A program made the translations under genes and the position numbers. DNA of 64,000 nucleotides from an uncultured bacterium (lineage in GTDB: Bacteria; Krumholzibacteriota; Krumholzibacteriia; LZORAL124-64-63), in the NCBI GenBank assembly GCA_903859215.1, contig CAIOLW010000036.1:62001-126000 (forward strand). The letters run 5' to 3'. The notes under the pieces were generated by a model. That model ran no database searches and was not told the origin of the DNA. It saw only the letters and a program-made list of their open reading frames with translations. Positions 39,088-46,841 of this stretch are shown in pieces (position 1 is the stretch's first letter; each line of letters opens with the position of its first letter).

Positions 39088-39692
39088 GCCGGGTGCGCCT
39101 TGCGGCGCAGGTGGCGGCGGCGCTACTGGCGTGCGCTGTGGTGGGCGGCTGCCTGCTGACTCCGCGCGAGGCCGAGCCCCCCGAGACCGGGAACATCGTG
39201 CGCTATCTCGAGCAGATCGCGCCGGTCAACACATGGGACAACCTCGAGACGTCCGCCAACGCGACGCACGCGCCGGGGTGGGAGGCTGCCATCAGTTCCA
39301 TGTCGTTCCTCTACGAACCGGATTCGGCGGCGGACAACCAGTTTCCCGGCGTCTTCGCCACGTGGAACCGCGACAAGGAACTGGCGTTCATCAATGCTCT
39401 CTACAACTCGAAGGTCACCATCGTGGCCCAGATGCGGAACCCGGAGTTCGTCGTGCCGCCGTCCTCGGGCAGCGAGTCGCTTTGGGAAAACGTCATTTAT
39501 GACGTGATCGTCACCAGCAAGGTCGATGCGTCGCGTGTGCGCTACCGGGGCCTGGCCGATATCAAGTTTACTCTGGAAGGAAACTTTTGGTATATTAGTG
39601 AGTGGCGTGACCGGCAGGGGGAAAGCGATCCTGACTCGGGCCAGTTGCTGTCAACGTTGGGGGTGCTGCGGGGAAGTTTTGCTAGCAAATAA
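39066..39692 (+). CDS. Small lipoprotein of unknown function (NTF2-like size)
   Basis: A 208-residue lipoprotein. The signal peptide ends with the lipobox VVGGC at about residue 29. The mature part begins with acidic/Pro residues and continues with a globular domain containing WDNLETSANATH, MSFLYEPDSAADNQF and a final beta-hairpin (FTLEGNFWYISEWRDRQ) that recalls NTF2-like/SnoaL folds. It overlaps the barrel gene by 22 bp. The next gene encodes a lipoprotein of exactly the same length and similar architecture, suggesting divergent paralogues working with the barrel. Confidence 0.6.
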   Translation: MAQVAVLSRVRLAAQVAAALLACAVVGGCLLTPREAEPPETGNIVRYLEQIAPVNTWDNLETSANATHAPGWEAAISSMSFLYEPDSAADNQFPGVFATWNRDKELAFINALYNSKVTIVAQMRNPEFVVPPSSGSESLWENVIYDVIVTSKVDASRVRYRGLADIKFTLEGNFWYISEWRDRQGESDPDSGQLLSTLGVLRGSFASK

Positions 39693-39711
39693 TCGTTCTA
39701 TATGGTAAAAT
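39679..39711 (+). promoter_or_regulatory. Candidate promoter of the second lipoprotein gene
   Basis: TTGCTA (39679-39684) and TATGGT (39701-39706) are 16 bp apart in a short AT-rich patch just around the first lipoprotein's stop codon, about 95 bp upstream of the next ATG. The second lipoprotein may therefore also be transcribed independently. Confidence 0.35.
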
Positions 39712-39798
39712 CGGGGGATGGACCCCGTAGGTGAACGACGGCTTCCTTATCCATCGATCCCTGTCACCCCGGGGAGCCCTGGCCACGCGGAGGACAAC

Positions 39799-40425
39799 AT
39801 GTTGAGAGTAAATAGGTTGGGCCTTGTGGCGCTGGTTCTGTTGCTCGCGGCGGCGGGTGGCTGCATCTTTTCGCCCCCCGACGTCCCGCCGTGCACGGAC
39901 TGCAATCCGACCCAGAAACTGCAGTTCCCTGATTCCGAAGACAAGCTGATGGCGAATTTCCAGTACATCTACGAGACGATGGACTATCAGGAATTTCGCA
40001 AGATGCTGGGCCATAACTACATCACGGTCCTGCAGCAGAGCACGCGCAATACGTTTCCTGACGTTGGCGAGACCTTCGACCTCGAGGAAGAACTGCGCAT
40101 CCACGAGCGCATGTTCTCCAAGCAGGATGTGTACGACCCGAACAACGTGGCGGTACCCGGCGTGCAGACGATCCAGTTCAACACCTTCCAGCGCGTGGGT
40201 GTGTGGTTGACTTCGCCGGCGAACGACAGGATCCCGAATGCGCGCAGTGCGCTGTATTCGGTGCAGTTCCTGTTCGATCGCGGGGCGACCTATTCGATTC
40301 TGAAGGTCACCGGCAACATCCAATTCTATGTGACGTCGCGGGACTCGACGGTCGGCGGCGTGACCAAGCCGTACTTCCAGATGGTCGGTCAGATCGACCT
40401 GACGGATGATCCCCCGGCGAAGTAG
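39799..40425 (+). CDS. Small lipoprotein of unknown function, companion of the preceding one
   Basis: A 208-residue lipoprotein with signal peptide LVALVLLLAAAGGC (lipobox AAGGC near residue 21) and a Cys pair PPCTDCNP just after it. Repeated hydrophobic/acidic segments (LMANFQYIYETMDYQEFRKM) and beta strands to the C-terminus (KPYFQMVGQIDLTDD) suggest an NTF2-like fold. The ATG at 39799 has GGAGG eight bases upstream; the track's start at 39718 adds 27 residues of the leader. A strong terminator follows. Function unknown; most likely an outer-membrane accessory of the barrel. Confidence 0.6.
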   Translation: MLRVNRLGLVALVLLLAAAGGCIFSPPDVPPCTDCNPTQKLQFPDSEDKLMANFQYIYETMDYQEFRKMLGHNYITVLQQSTRNTFPDVGETFDLEEELRIHERMFSKQDVYDPNNVAVPGVQTIQFNTFQRVGVWLTSPANDRIPNARSALYSVQFLFDRGATYSILKVTGNIQFYVTSRDSTVGGVTKPYFQMVGQIDLTDDPPAK

Positions 40426-40472
40426 CGCCCCCCGGGCGCCGGTCCGGACCGGTCATCGGTGAGCTTTCCCGG

Positions 40473-40506
40473 GCCCGGCGGTCACCACCGCCGGGCTCTT
40501 CGTTCG
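40473..40506 (+). terminator. Intrinsic terminator after the barrel-lipoprotein unit
   Basis: A perfect 10-bp stem GCCCGGCGGT/ACCGCCGGGC with a 4-base loop (40473-40496) is followed by TCTTCGTTCG. The run is only partly T-rich, but position, 48 bp after the second lipoprotein stop, supports termination. Confidence 0.65.
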
Positions 40507-40652
40507 AGTCGGGGCCGGCGGGCCTTGTCCTGGCCACGACGGGGCGCGAAGGCCCAGTCTGTTGCCCCGGGATGGCGCGTGCTGGCCACCTGGGCTCCCG
40601 TGGCTTAGAATGCCGCGTACCACCGCCGTGACCGTCCCGCCCGGAGAGCGCC

Positions 40653-41690
40653 GTGAATCCCAGTGCCCGCCACCGACCCGCCCGCTGCGCCCGCTTCGTG
40701 CGCCGTGTGGCGGCTGTGTGCCTGGTCCTGGGGTGGGTCGTCAACCTGGCGGGCTGCGGCGGTGACGACCGCGGCCCGAAGGGAACCCCAGATGGTCGCG
40801 CGCGCAACGCATCCGGCGGCGCGGCGTCGACTGCGGCCGGCGGCGACTCGGGCCCCGGAGGCGATCGTGTGCCGCCGCCGGCATTCGATGCCGCAGCGGG
40901 TCCGTTGGTCGCGATCATCGTCGACGACTGGGGCCAGGCGCTGAACGGCCCGCAGGTCGTGATCCTGGCGCTGCCGCAACCGCTGACGTTTGCCGTGCTG
41001 CCCTGCCTGCCGCGGTCGGGCGAGATCGCGGCGCTGGCGACGGCGCTCGACCTGCCGGCGGGAACGGGCCCCGGCGAAGATATTGCGACGACCTCGCTCG
41101 TCCCGCCGTACCCGGCCACGGCGCGGCGGGAGATCTTCCTGCACCTTCCCATGCAGCCGCTGGACTACCCCGAGAGCGATCCGGGTCAGCCGGTGCTTGT
41201 GCCCGGCATGGAGGCCGCCGAGGTCGAGCGACGCCTGGCCCTGGCCCTGGCGTCCGTGCCCGGCGCCCGCGGCGTGAACAACCACATGGGGAGCGCCGCC
41301 ACGGCCGACTCGACGCTGATGTCAGTCCTCATGCGCGGCCTGGCCCGTCGTCACCTGCGGTTCGTGGACAGCCTGACGTCGCCGGCCTCCGTCGCCTTTT
41401 TCGAGGCGTGCCGCGCCGGCGTGCCGGCCCTCCGCAATCGCATCTTCCTGGACGCCGACCGCTGGAGCGAAGAAGCGATCACGGCGAACCTGGCCACACT
41501 GGTGGCCGCCGCCCGGGCCCAGGGCGGCGCCGTCGGCATTGCGCATCCGTACGTCGCGACGGCCGAGGTGCTGGCCCGCGAGCTGCCGCGCTACGAGGCG
41601 GAAGGCGTCCGTTTCGTCACGGTGTCGGAGCTGATGGCGCACCAGAAAGCCACCGCCGCCGGGGCGAAGGAGGTGGCGAATGGCCGCTGA
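40653..41690 (+). CDS. Divergent polysaccharide deacetylase (YibQ/DUF610-like) lipoprotein
   Basis: A 345-residue exported protein of the divergent polysaccharide deacetylase family. Start GTG 40653; signal peptide with lipobox NLAGC (~residue 35). The catalytic-type domain includes VAIIVDDWGQALNGP, FAVLPCLPRSGEIA, IFLHLPMQPLDYPESDPG, GVNNHMGSAATAD, RFVDSLTSPASVAF and AVGIAHPYVATAEVL, which match the blocks of this family. Whether it truly deacetylates is unproven for the family. It overlaps the following DUF362-ferredoxin gene by 11 bp, so both are coupled. Confidence 0.82.
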   Translation: MNPSARHRPARCARFVRRVAAVCLVLGWVVNLAGCGGDDRGPKGTPDGRARNASGGAASTAAGGDSGPGGDRVPPPAFDAAAGPLVAIIVDDWGQALNGPQVVILALPQPLTFAVLPCLPRSGEIAALATALDLPAGTGPGEDIATTSLVPPYPATARREIFLHLPMQPLDYPESDPGQPVLVPGMEAAEVERRLALALASVPGARGVNNHMGSAATADSTLMSVLMRGLARRHLRFVDSLTSPASVAFFEACRAGVPALRNRIFLDADRWSEEAITANLATLVAAARAQGGAVGIAHPYVATAEVLARELPRYEAEGVRFVTVSELMAHQKATAAGAKEVANGR

Positions 41691-42780
41691 GGTCTTCCTG
41701 TGGCGCCTGCCGTCGCAAGGCGGCGCGGACCTTGCGCCGGCCGACCCGCGTCCCGGCTTGCGGCGCCTGCTCCAGGCCACCGGTCCGCATCCGCGCGGCG
41801 CGGGCGGCGGGCCGTGGGTGGTCAAGGTGCACGTGGGGCCGCCCGGCCGCCCGGCGGGCATTGCCCCGGCCTGGGCGCTGGAGGCTGCCACGTCGCTCGT
41901 GGGCGCGCGCGGCGGCGCTGTGACCACCGACACGCTTTCGGTCAGCACGCGCGGGCTCGAGACCACCCAGGCCCTCGAGGCCACGGCCCGGGCCAAGGGT
42001 TTCGGCGCCCTGCCGGACCTGCCGTTCGTCGTTGCGGACGACCCGGGCGGGCCGCCCGCGCTGCCGGTCCCGGGCCAGCCCGGCCGGCGCCTGGCCGGCC
42101 ACGCGCTGGCCGGTATCCTGCGCGGGGCGGGGGGGCTGTGCGTGCTGAACCCGGTGCGGGCGCACCCGCACCTGGGCGCTGTCGGTGCGGTGGCGACGCT
42201 GGGCCTGGACCTGGCCGACCGGCTGGCGAAGCTGTCCCTGCACCAGGGGATCCGCCCGCAGGTGGACACACCCCTGTGCGCGGGCTGCGGCAGCTGCCTG
42301 GACGTGTGCCTGTACGACGCGATCGTGATCCGGGCCGGCCGTGCCACCATCGACCACAACCTGTGCACGGGCTGCGGGGAGTGCATGGGGGTGTGTTTCA
42401 TGGCGGGGATCGCTCCCGAGGAAGCCGGCGGCCTGCAGGCGTTCCAGGAGGCGGTCGCTGAGGCCGCTGCCGGTTCCGCGCCCGCCTTGCCTGTCGGCGC
42501 TGCGGGCCAATCTGGCGCCATCTATGTGAATTTCCTTGTTCAATTGAGCGGGCCGGTCACCGCCTCGAAGACCCGCCGGCGTCTGCCGATCGCCGGCATC
42601 GGTTTGGTCGCCTCGCGGGACCCCGTGGCCCTCGACGCCGCGACATTCGAACTGCTGGGAAACCGCCTGTCGGCGCCCCTGGCGGAGTGGACGGGGTACG
42701 CGCAGGATCCGGGGCCCCTTCTGGCCCGGGCCGAGGCCCTGGGATTGGGGTCCCGGGCCCATCGATTACGGGAAGTCTGA
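41680..42780 (+). CDS. DUF362 domain protein with two [4Fe-4S] ferredoxin motifs
   Basis: A 366-residue protein with the DUF362 fold in its two halves (LNPVRAHPHLGAVGAVATLG, IYVNFLVQLSGPV, GLVASRDPVALDAATFELLG) and a ferredoxin insert at ~residues 200-245 carrying two clusters: CAGCGSCLDVCLYDAI and CTGCGECMGVCFMAG (CxxCxxCxxxC each). The N-terminus lacks a signal peptide. DUF362-ferredoxins are predicted electron-transfer proteins of unknown partner. It is translationally coupled to the upstream deacetylase-like lipoprotein, an unusual pairing; the secDF operon begins 225 bp downstream. Confidence 0.85.
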   Translation: MAAEVFLWRLPSQGGADLAPADPRPGLRRLLQATGPHPRGAGGGPWVVKVHVGPPGRPAGIAPAWALEAATSLVGARGGAVTTDTLSVSTRGLETTQALEATARAKGFGALPDLPFVVADDPGGPPALPVPGQPGRRLAGHALAGILRGAGGLCVLNPVRAHPHLGAVGAVATLGLDLADRLAKLSLHQGIRPQVDTPLCAGCGSCLDVCLYDAIVIRAGRATIDHNLCTGCGECMGVCFMAGIAPEEAGGLQAFQEAVAEAAAGSAPALPVGAAGQSGAIYVNFLVQLSGPVTASKTRRRLPIAGIGLVASRDPVALDAATFELLGNRLSAPLAEWTGYAQDPGPLLARAEALGLGSRAHRLREV

Positions 42781-42816
42781 GCCAGACCTGAATTTCTGGA
42801 TTACGCCCGGCCGTTG

Positions 42817-42825
42817 TGCTATCAT
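42817..42825 (+). promoter_or_regulatory. Candidate extended -10 promoter of secD
   Basis: TGCTATCAT (extended -10 with TGn) occurs about 180 bp upstream of secD. The -35 region (TGGATT, 17 bp further upstream) is weak, as allowed for extended -10 promoters. It lies upstream of the hairpin/T-tract, so a transcript from it would have to pass that structure. Confidence 0.4.
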
Positions 42826-42884
42826 GTTCACCGCCATTTAAGGCGCGAGGCCGGGTTCCGCGACCCCACCGGGAGCGCGGGCGA

Positions 42885-42933
42885 CACGCCGGCAGGCATG
42901 CCGATGCGTGCGATCAACGGCGTGCTTTTTTTT
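42885..42933 (+). terminator. Hairpin plus eight-T tract in the secD leader (terminator or attenuator)
   Basis: Arms CACGCCG (42885-42891) and CGGCGTG (42918-42924) enclose a 26-base loop with an inner GCAT-GCCG-ATGC hairpin, and a run of eight T residues follows at 42926-42933. It could be the terminator of the upstream DUF362 gene, or a transcription attenuator if the promoter at ~42817 is used. A 29-codon hydrophobic ORF (starting 42898) runs through the same DNA. Confidence 0.55.
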
Positions 42934-42987
42934 GTCGTGCTTCTCTTTGTTCTTGCTTCTCTTTGTCGTGACCACGGTTGGGCTTGA
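42898..42987 (+). CDS. Possible 29-residue hydrophobic leader peptide upstream of secD
   Basis: An ORF too short for the track starts at ATG 42898 (or 42904) and would encode MPMRAINGVLFFVVLLFVLA followed by SLCRDHGWA, ending 18 bp before the secD ATG. The composition (single hydrophobic segment plus charged/aromatic tail) is reminiscent of secretion-monitoring leaders such as VemP, which controls secDF2 in Vibrio. There is no strong ribosome site (only GGCAGG), and the T-tract itself forces Phe/Leu/Val codons, so chance is quite possible. Confidence 0.25.
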   Translation: MPMRAINGVLFFVVLLFVLASLCRDHGWA

Positions 42988-43005
42988 TGTCCGGGGAGTG
43001 CCAAG

Positions 43006-44610
43006 ATGAACCGTTCCCTGCAGATGAAAGCAGGGCTGTGTGCCGTCATTATCCTTCTGGCGACTTACGGCATGCTGCCGACTTTCAAGGCCCTTTCGAT
43101 CTCGCACGCCGAGCGGGAGGCCGCCAAGGCCAACCCGACGCGCCTGGCGCAGATCGAGGAGATCGATTCCAAGGCCATCCGCCGCGGACTCGACCTCAAG
43201 GGCGGTATGTACCTGGTCCTTGAAGTGGACCAGGCCGGCATGGATCCGAACCAGGCCGCCGATTCGCTGAAGCGGGTGAAGGAGATCCTTTACAACCGCA
43301 TCGACAAATTCGGCGTCTCGGAGCCCGAGATCACCACCTTCGGTACGAACCGCATCGTGGTGAAGCTGCCCGGCCTGCAGGACCCCGAGCGCGCCAAGGC
43401 GCTTCTGGGCAAGACCGCCAAGCTGGAGTTCCGCCTGGTGCGGCAGCCCGAGGAACTGACCGACGCGCTGGCGCGCCTCGACCAGGCGTTCCTGGGCGAC
43501 AAGCCCGCGCCCGTCGCTGCGGACACTTCGCTTGCGGCTACCGATCCCACCGAGTTGGCCCAGCGCCCGTTCTCGGGCCTGCTCGTCACGCAGCCGGGCA
43601 TTTCCAGCACGCCCATGTTCGTGCCGGAAGAGGACGTCGAGCGCATCGCCGCCATGCTGGAGGACCCCCGCGCGCTGTCCCGCCTGCGCGGCGTCGAGTT
43701 CCAGCTCGGCATGGAGCCGGTGACGTCCGGCGCGCGCAAGCTGCGCCCGCTCTACCTGGTGGACGGCAAGGCTTCCGTCGCGGGTGACCAGCTCACCGAC
43801 GCCCAGGCCGGGGCCGACCACGAACACCCCGGTATGTGGATGGTCAACTTCAGCCTGAACAATCGCGGCGCACGCGAATTCGCGCGCCTGACGGGCGAGA
43901 ACATCGGCCGCAGCCTGGCGATCTCGCTGGACGGACGCATCTCGTCGGCCCCGACCATCCAGTCCCGCATCGCGGGCAGCGGGCAAATCTCGGGTCGCTT
44001 CAGCAACGCCGAGGCGACTGACCTGGCCCTGCTGCTGCGCGCCGGCGCCCTGCCCACGGACATCTCGATCGCCGAAGAGCGCACGGTCGGCCCGAGCCTC
44101 GGCTCGGACTCGATCCGCATGGGCGTCAACGCGTCGCTCGTCGGCTCGCTGCTGGTCGTCCTGTTCATGGTCGTCTACTACCGCGTCAGCGGCCTGATCG
44201 CCGTCGCCGCGCTGACGGCCAATATCCTGATCCTGCTGGCGGTGCTGGCCCAGTTCAACCTGGTGCTGACGCTGCCGGGCCTGGCCGGCGTGGCCTTGAC
44301 GGTCGGCATGGCGGTGGACGCCAACGTGCTGATCAACGAGCGCATCCGCGAGGAGCTGCGGAAGGACAAGTCGGTGCGTGCCGCGGTGCAGGCCGGCTAC
44401 CACAACGCCCAGCGGACGATCATCGACTCGAACCTGACAACGCTGATCTCGGGCATCGTGCTGCTGTGGTTCGGCACCGGTCCGATCAAGGGCTTCGCGG
44501 TCACGATGTCCATCGGCATCCTGACGAGCATGTTCACCGCGCTGGTCATGACGCAGGTCATCACCGAAATCATGCTTCTGAACCCGAAGAAGCAGTCGCT
44601 CAGCATCTGA
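43006..44610 (+). CDS. secD: Protein translocase subunit SecD
   Basis: RND-type accessory component that pulls exported proteins across the membrane with proton-motive force. The 534-residue protein has TM1 at ~7-27, the P1 ectodomain with the signature GLDLKGGMYLVLEVDQ (~residues 64-79), VKEILYNRIDKFGVSEPEI and the C-terminal RND domain with five helices (~365-525) including VGPSLGSDSIRMG and the conserved TVGMAVDANVLINERI. The ATG at 43006 has a GGGGAG about 10 bases upstream. secF follows 74 bp downstream. No yajC precedes it. Confidence 0.96.
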   Translation: MNRSLQMKAGLCAVIILLATYGMLPTFKALSISHAEREAAKANPTRLAQIEEIDSKAIRRGLDLKGGMYLVLEVDQAGMDPNQAADSLKRVKEILYNRIDKFGVSEPEITTFGTNRIVVKLPGLQDPERAKALLGKTAKLEFRLVRQPEELTDALARLDQAFLGDKPAPVAADTSLAATDPTELAQRPFSGLLVTQPGISSTPMFVPEEDVERIAAMLEDPRALSRLRGVEFQLGMEPVTSGARKLRPLYLVDGKASVAGDQLTDAQAGADHEHPGMWMVNFSLNNRGAREFARLTGENIGRSLAISLDGRISSAPTIQSRIAGSGQISGRFSNAEATDLALLLRAGALPTDISIAEERTVGPSLGSDSIRMGVNASLVGSLLVVLFMVVYYRVSGLIAVAALTANILILLAVLAQFNLVLTLPGLAGVALTVGMAVDANVLINERIREELRKDKSVRAAVQAGYHNAQRTIIDSNLTTLISGIVLLWFGTGPIKGFAVTMSIGILTSMFTALVMTQVITEIMLLNPKKQSLSI

Positions 44611-44684
44611 CCAACGCGCAGTGCGGCCGGGCGCCCTGGCGGGCGCCGCCGCCGCCGGGCCGGAACCCGGGAAAGGCCAACAGC

Positions 44685-45620
44685 ATGATGGAATTCTTCA
44701 CGAAGACAAACTTCAAGTTCACCGGAGCAATGAAGTTCAACTTCACGCTATCGGGGATCGCCTTTGTCGCGAGCATTGTCCTGCTCATCGCGCACGGCGG
44801 GCCGCGCTACAGCATCGACTTCACCGGCGGTTCCGTGCTGCAGGTGAAGTTTGCGCCGTCGCCGGGTATCAGCCAGGTGCGCGGCGTGCTCGAGAAGGGC
44901 GGCGAGGCGGGCGTCCAGGTGACGGAATTCGGCGCTTCCGACGAGTTCCTCGTCACCCTGCCGGCCAGGAAGGGCGCCGAGAGCACCGACGCCACGCGCG
45001 TGGCGAAGGTGGCGCTGGATCAGTTGCACCAGGCCTTCCCGAACTCGCAGATCGATGTGCGGCGCACCGAGTCGGTGGGCCCCAAGGTCGGTGGCGAATT
45101 GCGTACCGCCGCCGTCAATTCGGTCATCGTCGGCGTGTTCCTGATCGCCGTCTATGTCTGGTTCCGGTTCGTCTTCCGGTACGGCATCGCCGCCATCATC
45201 GCGCTGTTGCACGACGTGATGCTGACGCTGGGTATCTTCTCGCTGCTGAACCTCGAGGTCAGCCTGCAGATCGTTGCCGCGCTGTTGACCATCGTCGGTT
45301 ACTCGATCAACGATACGATCGTGGTCTTCGACCGCATCCGCGAGAACATGGGGCTGCGCCGCAAGGAGAGCTACCGTGAGGTGATCAACCGGTCGATCAA
45401 CGAGACGCTCAGCCGCACGATCCTGACCTCGCTGACCACCTTCACGGTGGCGGTGGTGCTGTGGGCCATGGGCGGTCCGGTGATCCGGGACTTTGCGTTT
45501 GCGATGAGCTTCGGCGTGTTCGTTGGTACGTACAGTTCGATCTTTATTGCCAGTCCGTTGTTGGTGTGGTGGTCGGACAAGCAGATCAACGACAAGAAGC
45601 GCGCCTCCCCGGCGATGTAG
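44685..45620 (+). CDS. secF: Protein translocase subunit SecF
   Basis: Partner of SecD, 311 residues, six helices. Shown by the N-terminal helix (FTLSGIAFVASIVLLIAH), the DFTGG-containing SIDFTGGSVLQVKF, the P4 region RRTESVGPKVGGELR and the C-terminal RND core ALLHDVMLTLGIFSLL, VGYSINDTIVVFDRIREN and SRTILTSLTTFTVAVVL. The ATG at 44685 follows GGGAAAGGCC; the track's longer ORF covers the intergenic spacer. The TAG stop is only 2 bp from the left inverted repeat of the insertion sequence. Confidence 0.96.
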   Translation: MMEFFTKTNFKFTGAMKFNFTLSGIAFVASIVLLIAHGGPRYSIDFTGGSVLQVKFAPSPGISQVRGVLEKGGEAGVQVTEFGASDEFLVTLPARKGAESTDATRVAKVALDQLHQAFPNSQIDVRRTESVGPKVGGELRTAAVNSVIVGVFLIAVYVWFRFVFRYGIAAIIALLHDVMLTLGIFSLLNLEVSLQIVAALLTIVGYSINDTIVVFDRIRENMGLRRKESYREVINRSINETLSRTILTSLTTFTVAVVLWAMGGPVIRDFAFAMSFGVFVGTYSSIFIASPLLVWWSDKQINDKKRASPAM

Positions 45621-45622
45621 TG

Positions 45623-45649
45623 GTTGTGCCGCCGAGATTGTGTCTGGCC
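45623..45649 (+). repeat. Left terminal inverted repeat of the insertion sequence
   Basis: 27-bp repeat matching the right end with 3 mismatches. Its inner 4 bases (GGCC) are also the first bases of the bidirectional terminator stem, so the IS end and the terminator are fused. Confidence 0.85.
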
Positions 45650-45680
45650 GCGCCGTTGATCGGCGCGGCCTTTTCTTTCT
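45646..45680. terminator. Strong hairpin terminator inside the left IS end
   Basis: GGCCGCGCCG and CGGCGCGGCC form a perfect 10-bp stem around TTGAT (45646-45670), followed by TTTTCTTTCT on the plus strand. It would terminate secDF transcripts 26 bp beyond the secF stop while belonging to the IS sequence. Confidence 0.85.
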
Positions 45681-45686
45681 GCCGGA

Positions 45687-46787
45687 TCACACGGCGAATT
45701 TCAGTTCATGCCGCCTCTGCAACGCCAGTACTCGGGTGTCGATTGTTTTCCTGTAGTATTCGCCCCATCGCTGCGGCAGGTCGATCCGGCTGACGAACAG
45801 GCGTCGGCTGAGCACCTCATCAACTTCCAGTCGGTGGTCCAGCATCCCTCGTTCCTGCGCCGGCGTGGGGCTCCACCGCACCTTTTCACGTCGTCCCTTC
45901 ATGTAGTTGCGCCACACCAGGAACACCGCCAGCCGTTCCGCGCTTGCCTGCCGACGCTTCGACCAGGCGATCGTCTCCCGTTTGTGGTTCGCGCTGCTGT
46001 GTCGCAACAGGAGATCGGCGAGATTCACCGGGAACAACGGGTTCCGGCCATCACGGCGTTCCCGGCTCGACGTCACGATGTGCGTCACCTGGCAGTCCAG
46101 TGTCGCGATCGCCCGGGGGTACGTCCGGTGGTCGTCGCTCAGCACGGTCAGGCGCGGTTGGCTCCCTGCCACGACCTGCAGCAGGTGGGTGACGTCCTTG
46201 AGCACCGCTTGGGGGTCCGGTCGCCCGTGCTGCGCTTCGAGGCGCTCCCGCTTGAGCTTCTGGGCGGGAGTCATGGAGCCGGAACGGCGAACTTCACTGT
46301 CGGTGAAATAGACGATGAAGTCGGACCCGGGTTCGATCGCCAAATGGTGGTGGAAGGGCCAGTACTGGGAGTGCTCGAAGGTGACGAAGCCGTCGATCGC
46401 CACGGTTGATACCGGAGGGGCTTTGCGCATCAGTTGAGTGTGCAACAGCAGGCAGTGGCGCCCAAGGCGTCCGAGCTGACGATCGACGGTCGATGGCGCC
46501 ACGCGCAGGTCGCGCGCAATCTGCCGGTTGGCCATTCCGCCGGTGGTCTTGGTCATCAGCAGGGGTAAGACGTCCGGCCGCTTCAGCCAATAGGTCGCGC
46601 TGAAGGTCTGGGAGCTGAAAGAGCGCCGGCAGTGCTTGCAGATCCACCTGGGGATACGGTGTGGGGCCAGGCGTCGCCCGTAGTAGCCAATGCGTTTGTA
46701 GCGGGAAACGGAATCGAACTGCTTGTGATACATGCAGTTCGGGTTGGGGCAGTGCGGCGGGATGTAGTGTGCGGTGTTGTTGTCCAT
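45687..46787 (-). CDS. Zinc-ribbon DDE-type transposase
   Basis: A 366-residue transposase. An N-terminal zinc ribbon (CPNPNCMYHK ... WICKHCRRSFSS, four cysteines, residues ~13-57) is followed by a helix-turn-helix (ANRQIARDLRVAPSTVDRQL, ~85-104) and an RNase H-like catalytic region whose candidate acidic residues are AIDGFVTFE (~130), LTVLSDDHRTYPRA (~220) and a later Glu in QASAERLAVFLVW (~290). The architecture resembles IS1/IS1595-like groups, but I cannot assign the family from memory. The frame is intact. The ATG at 46787 has no good ribosome site and is embedded in a hairpin, which often keeps IS expression low. Confidence 0.8.
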   Translation of the reverse strand: MDNNTAHYIPPHCPNPNCMYHKQFDSVSRYKRIGYYGRRLAPHRIPRWICKHCRRSFSSQTFSATYWLKRPDVLPLLMTKTTGGMANRQIARDLRVAPSTVDRQLGRLGRHCLLLHTQLMRKAPPVSTVAIDGFVTFEHSQYWPFHHHLAIEPGSDFIVYFTDSEVRRSGSMTPAQKLKRERLEAQHGRPDPQAVLKDVTHLLQVVAGSQPRLTVLSDDHRTYPRAIATLDCQVTHIVTSSRERRDGRNPLFPVNLADLLLRHSSANHKRETIAWSKRRQASAERLAVFLVWRNYMKGRREKVRWSPTPAQERGMLDHRLEVDEVLSRRLFVSRIDLPQRWGEYYRKTIDTRVLALQRRHELKFAV

Positions 46788-46810
46788 CCCTGATAGGGGC
46801 AGCTATCGGG
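46788..46810 (-). other. Hairpin at the transposase start
   Basis: On the transposase strand, CCCGATAG and CTATCAGGG flank CTGCCC directly upstream of the ATG, with one bulged base. Read-through transcripts entering from outside could fold here and hide the start, a strategy known from IS10 and IS50. Confidence 0.45.
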
Positions 46811-46835
46811 CCAGGCACATTTTCGGCGGCACAAC
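46809..46835 (-). repeat. Right terminal inverted repeat of the insertion sequence
   Basis: 27-bp partner of the left repeat (24/27 identical). It ends 6 bp before the stop codon of the neighbouring multiheme cytochrome gene. Confidence 0.85.
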
Positions 46836-46841
46836 ATAGGG

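Larger units (their letters stand above)
45623..46835. mobile_element. Complete insertion sequence with 27-bp terminal inverted repeats
   Basis: The element contains one transposase gene (minus strand) flanked by imperfect 27-bp inverted repeats: GTTGTGCCGCCGAGATTGTG... on the left (45623-45649) and GTTGTGCCGCCGAAAATGTG... read inward from the right (46809-46835), 24 of 27 positions identical. Total length ~1213 bp. It lies 2 bp from the secF stop and 6 bp from the stop of the convergent cytochrome gene. No exact target duplication is visible; flanks GTAGTG and ATAGGG share 4 of 6 bases, which may be a decayed one. Confidence 0.85.

Noticed and set aside
41960-42470. Possible second CXXCH-like pattern in the DUF362 protein
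   Set aside because: The cysteines follow ferredoxin spacing CxxCxxCxxxC, not heme motifs.
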